In this document: in pieces, positions 32,888 through 42,115 of the stretch | How the letters are laid out: the number at the start of each line of letters is the position of its first letter | How positions within the stretch are numbered: the stretch's first letter is position 1 | Assembly: GCF_003628535.1 (NCBI RefSeq) | Contig: NZ_RBCI01000003.1 | Span: 1 to 64,000, forward strand | Source of the DNA: Flavisolibacter nicotianae | GTDB taxonomy: Bacteria > Bacteroidota > Bacteroidia > Chitinophagales > Chitinophagaceae | DNA: 64,000 bases | Direction: 5' to 3' | Translations under genes and position numbers: made by a program | Notes under the pieces: generated by a model | Database searches by the model: none | Seen by the model: the letters and a program-made list of their open reading frames with translations, nothing else | What the model was told of the DNA's origin: nothing

Positions 32888-35308
32888 ATGTGGCCTATTT
32901 GTAAAAAGGAACTTCGCCAGTTTTTCAGCTCCCTGACAGGATACATTGCCATCGTCGTGTTTTTGCTGGTGAACGGCCTTGTGCTGTTCGTGCTGCGCAA
33001 CAATATCCTCGAATCCGGCTATGCAACGCTGGACCAGTTTTTTTCCTTTGCGCCATGGATACTGCTCTTTCTCGTGGCGGCCATTACGATGCGCAGTTTT
33101 TCCGAAGAGTTCCGGAGCGGCACCTTCGAGATTTTGCAAACGAGGCCGGTACGCAACGGCGAGATTGTGGCCGGTAAATTTTTCGGCGCTTTAGCAGTGG
33201 CACTCATTGCCCTGCTTCCCACGCTGGTCTATTACTTCACCATCAACAGCCTGGCGTCAGCGTCAGGAATCGATGCCGGGGCCGCCGCCGGCTCCTATCT
33301 TGGACTGGCCTTGCTGACGGGTGTCTTTACGGCAATCGGCGTTTGCGTCAGCAGTTTTACCACCAACGCCGTGGTTTCGTTCATTATTACCCTGATTGCT
33401 TCGGTGTTGTTTTATTATGGCTTCCGCGCCATCAGCGAGCTGGCGCTTTTTCAAAACGGGGCCGACTATTACATTGAAATGTTCGGGATCGACTTTCACT
33501 ACCAGAACATCAGCAAAGGAGTCATCGACACGAGAGACCTGGTGTATTTTGTATCGGTCATCCTGTTTTTTCTTTTCATCACAACTACCCGTTTGTCTGC
33601 GAAGGCAGGGATGCAGAAAAGCCGCCAAACCTCGGTGAAATGGGCGATTTTGTTGCTGGGCGTCCTTGGTGTGAATGCGGTGGCGGCGGCACTGCATGCA
33701 CGGGCCGACCTGACCGCGGAAAAGCGCTATTCCCTGACACAGCCCACAAAAGATCTGGCCCGCAGCCTGCAAAACAACGCGGACATCACGATTTTTTTGA
33801 AGGGGGACTTTCCGTCCGGGTTCCGCAAGCTGAGTGCGTCGACACAGGAGTTTTTACGGGTGTTGAAGGAAACGGCTCCCGGCCGAATCAACTACCGTTT
33901 TGTTTCACCCGAAGAAGAAGCCGGCGGTGGCAAAACCTGGGGCGACTCTTTGCGGGCCATGGGCATCGAGCCCATCAACCTGACGGTGCAGGTAAAAGCC
34001 GGGCAGGAAAATAAAAATATCTTTCCCTATGGGCTGCTCCAGGCAGGCGGCCGCACCGAAGTGGTGAACCTGTTTCCAAGCAGCAAGCGCAATATTTCGG
34101 CAGAGGAACTGAACAACGCCGAGGCGATGATGGAATACCAGTTTGCCAAAAGCCTCGACCGGGTCATTCACCCGCAGCCAAAGGTCATTGCTTACGCCGT
34201 GGGCAACGGCGAGCCTGTAGGAAATGAAATTTATGATCTCCGCCAGGCCGTGGCGGCCGATTACATCATGAAGCCGTTTGATGTAAATGCGATGGCCTAC
34301 ATCCCGAAAGAGGCAGATGTTTTGTTGGTGGTAAAGCCGGCGTCCGGATTTACTGAAAACGAAAAGTTGAAAATTGACCAGTACCTGATGAACGGGGGCA
34401 AGGTTCTCTGCTTTGTCGACAACCTGCATGCCGAACCCGATAGCCTGCGTTTCCGCTCGGAACTGATCGCTTATGACCGCAACCTGAACATCGGCGACCT
34501 GCTTTTCAATTATGGCGTCCGGATCAACCCCGACCTCGTGATGGACCTGCAGTGCGATTTCCTGCCCTTTGCAGTGGGCGGCACGCCGTCCAACCCGCAG
34601 TACGAATTCCTGCACTGGAACTATTACCCGCTTTTCGAGTCGAGAAGCAATCATCTCATTAACAAAAACCTGGGGCTTGTGGCCGGCCGTTTTGTGAATT
34701 CGATCGATACGGTAGAGGCAGAAGGAATCCGCAAGACCTATTTGCTGCAAAGCTCGGCCAACTCCCGTACCATCAGCACGCCGGCCCTCATCAGTCCCAA
34801 TGAAAACCGCAACACGCCGGAAGATGCCCTTTTCCGGAAAAACGGGATACCGGTCGCCGTGCTCCTGGAAGGGACATTTTCCTCGCTCTACAAAAACCGC
34901 CTGGGGCAGGCGCAGCGTGACAGCCTGCAGGCCAGCGGCGGCTTTAAAGAAGCCGGCGTGTCACCGACCAAAATGATCGTCGTTGCCGATGGCGACATGG
35001 TGCTGAACGATGTCTCTACGCAGCAGGGGCCACTGGCGATGGGCATGAACCTGTTTACTGTCGGTTCGCAATACGAATACCAGTTTGCCAACCGCAACTT
35101 TTTTCTCAATTGTCTGGAATACCTGACCAGCAATTCCGCCATTATCCAAACGCGAAACAAGGAAGTGGTGCTGCGGGCACTGGATCCGAAAAAAGTGGAA
35201 ACGGAAGCGGGAAAATGGCGTTTTCTCACCATTGTTTTACCGATCGTGCTGGTGATCCTGGCCGGTGTTGTTTACCAGCGCCTTCGCCGTCACCGCTTTG
35301 CTTCCTGA
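32888..35308 (+). CDS. Fused GldF-GldG gliding-motility ABC transporter protein
   Basis: An 806-residue protein joining two Gld components. Residues 1-240 form the GldF permease: start MWPICKKELRQFFSSLTGYI, MRSFSEEFRSGTFEILQTRP, and about six membrane segments. Residues 250-780 are GldG: after one membrane anchor (VKWAILLLGVLGVNAVAAAL) comes the periplasmic domain starting ADLTAEKRYSLTQPTKDL and IFLKGDFPSGFRKL. A last hydrophobic segment lies near residues 775-795 (LTIVLPIVLVILAGVVY). In Flavobacterium gldF and gldG are separate and work with ATPase GldA; gldA is not in this window. Whether this makes the cell glide or only supports T9SS-linked surface functions is unknown. Confidence 0.9.
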   Translation: MWPICKKELRQFFSSLTGYIAIVVFLLVNGLVLFVLRNNILESGYATLDQFFSFAPWILLFLVAAITMRSFSEEFRSGTFEILQTRPVRNGEIVAGKFFGALAVALIALLPTLVYYFTINSLASASGIDAGAAAGSYLGLALLTGVFTAIGVCVSSFTTNAVVSFIITLIASVLFYYGFRAISELALFQNGADYYIEMFGIDFHYQNISKGVIDTRDLVYFVSVILFFLFITTTRLSAKAGMQKSRQTSVKWAILLLGVLGVNAVAAALHARADLTAEKRYSLTQPTKDLARSLQNNADITIFLKGDFPSGFRKLSASTQEFLRVLKETAPGRINYRFVSPEEEAGGGKTWGDSLRAMGIEPINLTVQVKAGQENKNIFPYGLLQAGGRTEVVNLFPSSKRNISAEELNNAEAMMEYQFAKSLDRVIHPQPKVIAYAVGNGEPVGNEIYDLRQAVAADYIMKPFDVNAMAYIPKEADVLLVVKPASGFTENEKLKIDQYLMNGGKVLCFVDNLHAEPDSLRFRSELIAYDRNLNIGDLLFNYGVRINPDLVMDLQCDFLPFAVGGTPSNPQYEFLHWNYYPLFESRSNHLINKNLGLVAGRFVNSIDTVEAEGIRKTYLLQSSANSRTISTPALISPNENRNTPEDALFRKNGIPVAVLLEGTFSSLYKNRLGQAQRDSLQASGGFKEAGVSPTKMIVVADGDMVLNDVSTQQGPLAMGMNLFTVGSQYEYQFANRNFFLNCLEYLTSNSAIIQTRNKEVVLRALDPKKVETEAGKWRFLTIVLPIVLVILAGVVYQRLRRHRFAS

Positions 35309-35362
35309 CCATCCGGCCGGGCAGAGTTCTTTATCTTTACGCCTTAAATCAGCTCGGATAGT

Positions 35363-36319
35363 ATGACGTCGGACCAGCTAACGTATTTGGTGTTTGGATT
35401 GGTGTTGCTCATGGCAGTTGTGGTGGATCTCGGGTTGTTGAGTAAACGGTCCGCAGAGATCAGCATTAAGAAAGCTTTTGGACAAACCTTTTTTTGGGTG
35501 CTGCTGGCGTTTGCCTTCGGCGCTTTTTTATGGTGGCGGCAGAGCAGCGTCACGGCGCTGGAATACGTCAGCGCTTACCTCATGGAATGGAGCCTGAGCA
35601 TCGACAATATCTTTGTCTTTATTCTCATCTTCACCTATTTTAAAATCCGTTCCGATCATGTTGCCCGTGCCCTGCTGGTGGGGATCCTGATGGCGATCGT
35701 GTTCCGCGTCATCTTTATCACCGTCGGTGTGGTGTTGGTCGATCGCTTTTACTGGATCCTTTACATCTTCGGCGCCTTCCTGGTTTATACCGGAATCAAG
35801 ATTTTTACGGCAAAAGGGGAGAGTGAATTCGACCCGGGAAGCAATCCCGTTTACCGCCTGCTCAACCGTCTTGTGCCCATTCTTCATACCGACGCCAGCG
35901 GGAAGATCAGTGTAAAGCGGGACGGGAAACGATATTTTACCAACATGTTCGTGGTGATCGTGCTGCTGGCCACCACCGACATTGTCTTTGCGCTGGACAG
36001 CATACCGGCGGTGTTTGCCATCAGCCAGGACCGCCTGGTGATCTATACCTCAAACATCTTTGCCGTACTGGGTTTACGGTCGCTCTTTTTCCTTTTGCGC
36101 GGCGCCGTGGCCCGCTTCGAATACCTGCAACAGGGCATTGCCATTGTCCTTATTTTCATTGGTGCCAAAATGCTGGCCGAAGACTGGCTGCACCATTTTT
36201 TCTCCAAGAATGAGCTCGTGCTGATTTCGTTGCTGGTGATCGTGATTTGCCTGGGTGGCTCGATGTTGTATTCCCTTCAGGTATCCCGCCGCAAGAAAAA
36301 AGAAAACGACTTGTTTTAA
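35363..36319 (+). CDS. TerC/Alx family integral membrane protein
   Basis: A 318-residue inner-membrane protein with about nine hydrophobic segments. TerC signatures include EWSLSIDNIFVFILIF with acidic residues in the membrane, and TDIVFALDSIPAVFAIS. Related proteins Alx and MeeF/MeeY export manganese or protect exported metalloproteins; the ion here is unknown. The region around residues 155-190 is a soluble loop. The next gene (murF-alr) starts only 10 bases after the stop, so they are likely co-transcribed. No pH-responsive leader was noticed upstream. Confidence 0.92.
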   Translation: MTSDQLTYLVFGLVLLMAVVVDLGLLSKRSAEISIKKAFGQTFFWVLLAFAFGAFLWWRQSSVTALEYVSAYLMEWSLSIDNIFVFILIFTYFKIRSDHVARALLVGILMAIVFRVIFITVGVVLVDRFYWILYIFGAFLVYTGIKIFTAKGESEFDPGSNPVYRLLNRLVPILHTDASGKISVKRDGKRYFTNMFVVIVLLATTDIVFALDSIPAVFAISQDRLVIYTSNIFAVLGLRSLFFLLRGAVARFEYLQQGIAIVLIFIGAKMLAEDWLHHFFSKNELVLISLLVIVICLGGSMLYSLQVSRRKKKENDLF

Positions 36320-36329
36320 ACAGTACAAC

Positions 36330-38762
36330 GTGTATTCAACAGCAGAAATAGGCCGGATTGTCGGCGCCCGGTCAATAGCCGGTGGCGAAAGGGAGATTGC
36401 ACATTTGCTCTACGACAGCCGCAAAATCCAGCAGCCGGGCAATTCCCTTTTTTTTGCGATTAAAACCCCGCACAACGATGGACACCGGTACATTGCCGAA
36501 GCCTATCAAAAAGGCGTTCGTGCCTTTGTGGTGAGCGAGAAGGTGATACTGGACGAGGCAGTGATACTGGAAGTGGCCGACACGCTAGGTGCCCTGCAAA
36601 CCCTGGCCGCCCATCACCGTTCCCGTTTTCACCTGCCCGTGATCGGCATTACTGGCAGCAACGGCAAAACGATCGTGAAGGAATGGCTGAACCAGCTCCT
36701 GGAAAATGACTACTCCATTGTGCGCAGTCCCAAAAGCTTCAACTCGCAGATCGGTGTTCCGTTAAGCGTGTGGGAGATCAACGCCGGGCATACCCTTGGG
36801 ATTTTTGAAGCGGGCATTTCCCATCGCGGTGAAATGGAAAAACTCGAGCGGATCATTCAGCCGACCATCGGTGTGATCACCAACCTGGGAGAAGCGCACA
36901 GCGAAGGCTTTACATCCCGCGAGGAAAAATTAAGAGAAAAGCTGGCGCTGTTCAGGCCGTGCAAATTGGTGGTGGGACCTAAAAAACTCCTGGCCCGTCT
37001 CGATCAGCCAACATTGACCTGGAGCATGGACGAGGAGGCCGATCTTCGAATTTCCTCGGTCCGGACAACAGGAGGCCGTACCACCATTCGTGCGGTGCAC
37101 CGGGAGAAAGCGATCAGCCTCGATATTCCCTTCTCGGATGAAGCGGCCGTACAAAATGCGATCACCTGCTTGTGTGTGCTGCTGGCAATGGCGTTAGATC
37201 CGGACGATTTTGTGCCCCGGTTTTTGAACCTGCACCCGGTTGACATGCGCCTGCAACTGCACCACGCCATCAACAATTGTCTCCTCATCAACGATAGCTA
37301 TAGCGCCGACCTGACATCGCTAAAGATTGCGCTCCATTTCCTGGATCAGCAGAGTTCCGGCAGAAGCAGGACCGTTATTCTTTCTGATTTTGTTGAAACA
37401 GGCAAGGCCGAGACAAGCCTGTACAAAGAGATAGCGCAACTGCTGAAGACATACGGCATCCGGAAGGTCATTGCCATTGGAGGCCAGGCAGGACCCGTAC
37501 TGGAAAGCTGGCTTCCTTCCGTTGCTGTACAGCGGTTTTCTTCCACCGAAGAATTCGTAAAGCAATTTCGCAGCTCGCAGTTTGCAGGTGAAATCATTTT
37601 GCTGAAAGGAGCCCGCCGTTTCGGCTTTGAAGCCATTGCCGCGCTGTTTGAACAAAAGCTCCACGGCACCGTGCTGCAGATCAACCTGACCGCCCTTGCA
37701 CACAACCTGCGAGCCTACCAGGAAATCCTGCAGCCGTCTACCCGGATCATGGCAATGGTGAAGGCGTTTTCCTATGGCAGCGGCGGCGCGGAGATCGCTT
37801 CTGTTTTGCAATTTCACAACACCGCCTTTCTTGGCGTGGCCTACGCCGATGAAGGCATTGAGCTGGTGAAGGCCGGCATCACGCTGCCTATCATGGTAAT
37901 GAACCCGGAACCGGCCTCGTACGGGGCGATTGTCGAGCACAGCCTGCAACCCGTTTTGTACTCCCTGCCGCTGCTCCGCGATTTTGAAGAATTCGTGAAG
38001 ACACAGGGCCTGACCCAGTATCCCGTTCACATCGAAGTGGAAACCGGCATGAACCGCCTGGGGTTTCCGCCGGATAAAATCGGCGAAGTGGCAGGCTATC
38101 TTGCCGCAAGCAGCACACTTCGCATGCAATCGCTTTTTAGTCACCTGGCCGCCAGCGAGGAGGCAGGGCAGGATGCATTCACCCAGCAGCAGGCCAGCCG
38201 GTTCCGGGAGGCTGCGGCAGTAATGGAAAAGACCCTCAGCTACCCCTTTTTGCGACACATTGCCAACTCGGCGGCTATTGTACGGCATCCGCATCTCCAG
38301 ATGGACATGGTGCGCCTGGGCATTGGCCTCTATGGCATCGAGCCCGATGCGGAGGCGAAACTTTCGCTGGAACCAGTAGCCACGCTGCGGTCCACCATTG
38401 CGCAGATCAAGGAAGTGGAGGCCGGTGAATCTGTCAGCTACAACCGCAAGGGCGTTGTGCACCGCCGGTCGCTGATCGCCACGGTTCGCATCGGCTATGC
38501 CGATGGCTATTCGCGGCGCTTCAGCAACGGGTCGGGAAAGATGTGGGTGCGGGGCCGGCTGGCCCCTGTCATCGGCACCATTTGCATGGACATGACGATG
38601 CTTGACGTAACAGATATTGAGGGTGTGAAAGAAGGCGACGATGTGATTCTTTTTGGCAAGGAGCTGCCTGTACAGGACGTGGCGGCATGGGCAGGTACCA
38701 TTCCGTACGAAATTATGACGGCCGTTTCGCAAAGAGTGAAGCGGGTATATTATTATGAATGA
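36330..38762 (+). CDS. Bifunctional MurF-like ligase/alanine racemase fusion
   Basis: An 810-residue protein, from GTG 36330, the first plausible start after the terC stop. Residues 1-440 are a MurF-like ligase with P-loop GITGSNGKTIVKEW (Lys113), GIFEAGISHRGEM and NLGEAHSEGF. The motif DAYNANP of the last Mur domain is changed to DSYSADL. Residues 445-810 are alanine racemase: PLP Lys478 in MVKAFSYGSGG, HIEVETGMNRLGF, VRLGIGLYGI, second-base Tyr723 in RIGYADGYSR, and GTICMDMTMLDVT. Such fusions are widespread in Bacteroidota. The racemase makes D-Ala for peptidoglycan. Because a standard murF exists at 25899, the ligase half may have drifted in function. Confidence 0.92.
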   Translation: MYSTAEIGRIVGARSIAGGEREIAHLLYDSRKIQQPGNSLFFAIKTPHNDGHRYIAEAYQKGVRAFVVSEKVILDEAVILEVADTLGALQTLAAHHRSRFHLPVIGITGSNGKTIVKEWLNQLLENDYSIVRSPKSFNSQIGVPLSVWEINAGHTLGIFEAGISHRGEMEKLERIIQPTIGVITNLGEAHSEGFTSREEKLREKLALFRPCKLVVGPKKLLARLDQPTLTWSMDEEADLRISSVRTTGGRTTIRAVHREKAISLDIPFSDEAAVQNAITCLCVLLAMALDPDDFVPRFLNLHPVDMRLQLHHAINNCLLINDSYSADLTSLKIALHFLDQQSSGRSRTVILSDFVETGKAETSLYKEIAQLLKTYGIRKVIAIGGQAGPVLESWLPSVAVQRFSSTEEFVKQFRSSQFAGEIILLKGARRFGFEAIAALFEQKLHGTVLQINLTALAHNLRAYQEILQPSTRIMAMVKAFSYGSGGAEIASVLQFHNTAFLGVAYADEGIELVKAGITLPIMVMNPEPASYGAIVEHSLQPVLYSLPLLRDFEEFVKTQGLTQYPVHIEVETGMNRLGFPPDKIGEVAGYLAASSTLRMQSLFSHLAASEEAGQDAFTQQQASRFREAAAVMEKTLSYPFLRHIANSAAIVRHPHLQMDMVRLGIGLYGIEPDAEAKLSLEPVATLRSTIAQIKEVEAGESVSYNRKGVVHRRSLIATVRIGYADGYSRRFSNGSGKMWVRGRLAPVIGTICMDMTMLDVTDIEGVKEGDDVILFGKELPVQDVAAWAGTIPYEIMTAVSQRVKRVYYYE

Positions 38763-38784
38763 AACTGAGGCGGATAGACTAAAC

Positions 38785-38792
38785 TATATTTG
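38785..38792 (+). promoter_or_regulatory. -7 promoter element before ispF
   Basis: TATATTTG matches TAnnTTTG and lies 14 bases before the start codon. No clear -33 TTG was seen. Confidence 0.4.
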
Positions 38793-38806
38793 CCCAAATT
38801 TTTTTC

Positions 38807-39286
38807 ATGAGTTTTCGTATCGGGCAGGGAGTCGATTTTCATCAACTGGCAGAAGGCAGAGAGTTGTGGCTGGGCGGCGTTAAGATCGAACACAGCAAAG
38901 GCGCTGTTGGTCACAGCGATGCCGACGTGCTGCTGCATGCCATCTGCGATGCCATGCTAGGCGCAGCCTGTCTCGGCGACATCGGTACCCATTTTCCCGA
39001 CACGGATTCGCAGTACAAAAACATCGACAGCAAGATCCTCCTGAAGCAAACCGTTAACCTGATTGGAAAGGAAGGCTACTCCCTTGTCAACATTGACAGC
39101 ACGCTCTGTCTCGAAAAGCCAAAGATCAAGTCCTACGTACCGCAGATGCAGGAGGCGATAGCCACCATTTGCGGCCTTACCACACGGGACGTTTCCATCA
39201 AGGCAACAACAACCGAACGCATGGGCTTTGTGGGTCGCGAAGAAGGCCTGGTGGCCTATGCCAGTGTTTTATTGCAAAGGATTTAA
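38807..39286 (+). CDS. ispF: 2-C-methyl-D-erythritol 2,4-cyclodiphosphate synthase
   Basis: A 159-residue enzyme of the MEP isoprenoid pathway that forms the cyclic diphosphate with release of CMP. Metal-ligand and active-site motifs: GQGVDFHQL at the N-terminus, GHSDADVLLHAICDAMLGA with LGDIGTHFPDTD, and TTERMGFVGREEGL near the C-terminus. Length and motif order are normal. It heads a plus-strand run ispF-dut-DUF4292-envC with short gaps. Product flows to undecaprenyl carriers, quinones and the carotenoids cyclised by CrtY. Confidence 0.96.
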   Translation: MSFRIGQGVDFHQLAEGRELWLGGVKIEHSKGAVGHSDADVLLHAICDAMLGAACLGDIGTHFPDTDSQYKNIDSKILLKQTVNLIGKEGYSLVNIDSTLCLEKPKIKSYVPQMQEAIATICGLTTRDVSIKATTTERMGFVGREEGLVAYASVLLQRI

Positions 39287-39308
39287 CAACTCCAATTTCC
39301 TGAGCCTT

Positions 39309-39316
39309 TATCTTTG
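39309..39316 (+). promoter_or_regulatory. Possible -7 element very close to the dut start
   Basis: TATCTTTG matches TAnnTTTG, but it ends 4 bases before the ATG. Use as a promoter would give a nearly leaderless dut mRNA. Confidence 0.3.
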
Positions 39317-39320
39317 AACG

Positions 39321-39761
39321 ATGCCCCTGCAGATCAAAATCGTTAACCAATCTCCCTACTCACTGCCGCACTATAGTACCGAAGGTTCCTCGGGCATGGA
39401 CCTGCGGGCTAATTTGCCTTCCGCCCTGCACCTGAAGTCGCTTGAACGTTGTCTGGTGCCAACCGGTTTGTTCATTGAACTGCCGCAGGGCTACGAAGCA
39501 CAGGTGCGTCCCCGCAGCGGCCTTGCCATCCGGCAGGGGTTGACCTGCCTGAACACACCCGGCACCGTTGACAGCGATTACCGCGGAGAAATTAAGGTCA
39601 TTTTAATCAATCTTTCAGCAGAAGAGCAAGTCATACAACCCGGCGACCGGATTGCCCAGCTGGTTATCCAGCAAGTGGAGAAAGGGGTATGGCTGCCGGT
39701 GGAGCATTTGGAAGAAACCGTTCGCAGCAGCGGAGGATTTGGTTCAACAGGAAAACAATAA
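39321..39761 (+). CDS. dut: Deoxyuridine 5'-triphosphate nucleotidohydrolase (dUTPase)
   Basis: A 146-residue trimeric dUTPase that converts dUTP to dUMP and diphosphate and keeps uracil out of DNA. The five family motifs are visible: GMDLRANL (I), PRSGLA (II), LNTPGTVDSDYRGEIKV (III, with the catalytic Asp), PGDRIAQLVI (IV) and RSSGGFGSTG (V, the P-loop-like lid). The DUF4292 lipoprotein gene begins 2 bases after its stop. Confidence 0.96.
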   Translation: MPLQIKIVNQSPYSLPHYSTEGSSGMDLRANLPSALHLKSLERCLVPTGLFIELPQGYEAQVRPRSGLAIRQGLTCLNTPGTVDSDYRGEIKVILINLSAEEQVIQPGDRIAQLVIQQVEKGVWLPVEHLEETVRSSGGFGSTGKQ

Positions 39762-39763
39762 AC

Positions 39764-40582
39764 ATGAAAAGATTTTTCGTACTCCTTGTTCTCATCGCCG
39801 TGCTCGCCTCTTGCCGTTCTACAAAAACCATCAGCAAGGCCGTTTCGAAAAAAGAAAAAGACACGACCGTCAATATTGTGGTGCCGGTAAAGGTGGGGGC
39901 CGATACGCAACAGTTGATCCAAACAGCGCTGCAGCAGGTGGAGAAAAATCACATCAGCTTCCGGACGTTCAGCGCCAAAGTCGGTGTGGGTTACAAAGGC
40001 ACCGATGGCAAGGGATATGATCTGAACGCCAACGTGAAAATGTACAAGGACAGCGCCATCTGGATATCGGTAAATGCCATCCTCGGCATCGAGGCCATGC
40101 GCCTCCTGATCACTAGGGATTCGGTAAAACTGCTGAACAAGCTGGAAAAACTATACACGGCGAGGAGTATCGGCTACATGCGGGAAATGACCTCGCTGCC
40201 GCTAAACCTTTTCACGCTGCAGGACATGATCATCGGGAATCCCGTGTTTTTGGATCCCAACATCATCCGGTATTCTACCGGCAACGGGGTGATCAATCTT
40301 TTGAGTCTTGGCGAATATTTTAAAAACCTGGTCACGCTGAACGAGGCTGATAAAAGCCTTGTCCACAGCAAGCTCGATGACACCGACCCGTTGCGTAGCC
40401 GCACGGCCGATTTGTCGTACAGCGACTTTGAAACCAACAAGGGGCCGCTGTTTTCCACCAAGCGCCAAATCGTTGTATCGGAGAAAGGTCGCCTCGAAAT
40501 CAAGCTGGATTTCAAGAATTATAATTTTAACGAGCCGGTGGAATTCCCGTTTTCTGTGCCGAAAAATTATAAGCGGAATTAA
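39764..40582 (+). CDS. DUF4292 lipoprotein (LolB-like)
   Basis: A 272-residue lipoprotein with lipobox (AVLASC, Cys17). ATG 39764 is used since the longer frame overlaps dut. The DUF4292 domain begins at about residue 60 (ISFRTFSAKVGVGYKG) with IWISVNAILGIEAMRLLITRDS typical of the family. The fold is believed to resemble LolA/LolB lipoprotein carriers, so a role in lipoprotein or envelope trafficking is possible. It is usually found next to an EnvC-type gene, as here (77 bases). Essential in some Bacteroidota by reputation; I cannot confirm this for this strain. Confidence 0.85.
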   Translation: MKRFFVLLVLIAVLASCRSTKTISKAVSKKEKDTTVNIVVPVKVGADTQQLIQTALQQVEKNHISFRTFSAKVGVGYKGTDGKGYDLNANVKMYKDSAIWISVNAILGIEAMRLLITRDSVKLLNKLEKLYTARSIGYMREMTSLPLNLFTLQDMIIGNPVFLDPNIIRYSTGNGVINLLSLGEYFKNLVTLNEADKSLVHSKLDDTDPLRSRTADLSYSDFETNKGPLFSTKRQIVVSEKGRLEIKLDFKNYNFNEPVEFPFSVPKNYKRN

Positions 40583-40658
40583 AATTTATTTTGAACTCTT
40601 GCGTTTCTACCTTTCCGCCAACGCGGAAAACCGAAACATCACTGTAAAATCTATTCGG

Positions 40659-41954
40659 ATGAAAAAACTCTTTTTTCTTTTGACCTGTGTTTTGGCCGTA
40701 CAGGTTTGCCTGGCCCAAAGCGAAAAGGAAAAAATGCAGCGCGAACGGCAGCAACTGCAGCAGGAATTGCGTGAGATTCAGGCGAACTACAGCAAAGTGA
40801 AAGGCCAGCAGAAAGCAACGATCGGCCAGTTGAACATCCTGCAAAACAAGATGCAGGTGCAGAACCGCTACATCAGCAACATCAACAGTGAGATCAAATT
40901 GCTGAATGACGACATTTACGTGAGCAATGTGGAACTTACCCGCCTGCAACGCCAGTTGGATACGCTGAAGGAAGAATATGCCCGCAGCGTGGTCTATGCC
41001 TATAAAAACAACAGCACCTACGATTACCTGAACTTTATTTTTTCGGCTGGCAGTTTCAATGATGCCCTGCGCCGCGTGGCTTACCTGAAATCGTACCAGG
41101 CCTATAACGAATCGAAAGTAAAGACCATCAAAGAAACCCAGTCGTTGATTGAGCAACGCAAGCAGCAACTCCTCGGCAAAACGAATCAAAAGCACTCTGC
41201 ACTGCTCAACCAGAAAGAGCAGTTGAACGAACTGGAAGGGCAGAAAAAGGAAAAAGACGAAGTGGTGCAAAAGCTGAAGTCGCAAGCCAACGACCTGGCA
41301 AAACAAATTTCCATTAAGAAAAAACGTGACCAGCAGTTGCGCAACCAGATTGCCGCAGCAATTCGCCGCGAGATTGAAAAAGCAAGAGAGGAAGAACGCA
41401 AGCGCATTGCGGCATTAAAGGCGGCAGAGGCCAACAAGCCTAAAACATCGACAACGACAACCGAGACATCGACAGCGGCAGTAACGCCAAAAGCCAAAAC
41501 AACAACGGCACGGCGTGAGCCCATCCCGTTGAATGAAGGTGAACTGAAGCTTGCCAATTCGTTTGAACGCAATCATGGCGGCCTGCCCTGGCCGGTGGAC
41601 AATGGCTATGTGAGCATACCGTTTGGCGTAAGCAATATTGGCGGGCTGATGATGGACAACCCGGGACTGACCATTTCCACGCAATCGGCAGGTGTGCCGG
41701 TAAAGGCCGTATTTGACGGAGAGGTGAGCGCTGTTTCCAACACCGGCGAGGGCATGATGGTGATGATCCGTCACGGCCGCTACTTTACGGTTTACAGCAA
41801 TCTTTCATCGGCCTCCGTTAACAGGGGCGATGCGGTGCGCACAGGCCAGGCTATCGGTCGTGCAGCTACAGCCGATGACGGCACTGGCGGTCAGGTCGAT
41901 TTCATGTTGATGGTGGGGGAAAAGAACGTCAATCCCCGGCCGTGGTTGCGATAA
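40659..41954 (+). CDS. EnvC-like murein hydrolase activator with degenerate M23 domain
   Basis: A 431-residue exported protein. ATG 40659 begins a signal peptide (FFLLTCVLAVQVCLAQ). Residues 20-270 are a long coiled coil rich in Gln, Glu, Lys and Arg, as in EnvC. A Thr/Ala-rich linker follows, then an M23/LytM domain from residue 308 (GLPWPVDNGYVSIPFG). The zinc ligands of active M23 peptidases are missing: the HxxxD motif is replaced by NPGLTIST and the HxH region by GGQVDFMLMV. So it should activate an amidase during cell separation instead of cutting peptidoglycan itself, as E. coli EnvC does. A terminator follows at 41985. Confidence 0.9.
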   Translation: MKKLFFLLTCVLAVQVCLAQSEKEKMQRERQQLQQELREIQANYSKVKGQQKATIGQLNILQNKMQVQNRYISNINSEIKLLNDDIYVSNVELTRLQRQLDTLKEEYARSVVYAYKNNSTYDYLNFIFSAGSFNDALRRVAYLKSYQAYNESKVKTIKETQSLIEQRKQQLLGKTNQKHSALLNQKEQLNELEGQKKEKDEVVQKLKSQANDLAKQISIKKKRDQQLRNQIAAAIRREIEKAREEERKRIAALKAAEANKPKTSTTTTETSTAAVTPKAKTTTARREPIPLNEGELKLANSFERNHGGLPWPVDNGYVSIPFGVSNIGGLMMDNPGLTISTQSAGVPVKAVFDGEVSAVSNTGEGMMVMIRHGRYFTVYSNLSSASVNRGDAVRTGQAIGRAATADDGTGGQVDFMLMVGEKNVNPRPWLR

Positions 41955-41960
41955 GGATGT

Positions 41961-42115
41961 AAAACGTCAAACGTTAGACGTGAGAAGGGGTGAACGTTCG
42001 TTGGAATTTTCACCCCTTTTTCCATTTTCTATTCGATAAAAACGAACGAAAGGCAGCCGTGCAGGCTTAAACTGCAGACGGTGCGGTTTCACGTCTCACG
42101 TTTATTATTTCACGT
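41961..42115. repeat. Short ACGTxAAACGT-type repeats between envC-like gene and bshA
   Basis: ACGTCAAACGTTAGACGTGAG at 41964-41983 and, in opposite orientation, CACGTCTCACGTTTATTA at 42091-42108 plus TTTCACGTTA share a unit with 9673-9742. They flank the terminator. Confidence 0.55.
41985..42021 (+). terminator. Terminator after envC-like gene
   Basis: AAGGGGTGAA (41985-41994) pairs with TTCACCCCTT (42009-42018) with a 14-base loop and a T tract to 42021. Confidence 0.88.

Noticed and set aside
32742-32936. Short plus-strand open frame before gldFG
   Set aside because: It is formed by a hairpin repeat and overlaps the gldFG start.
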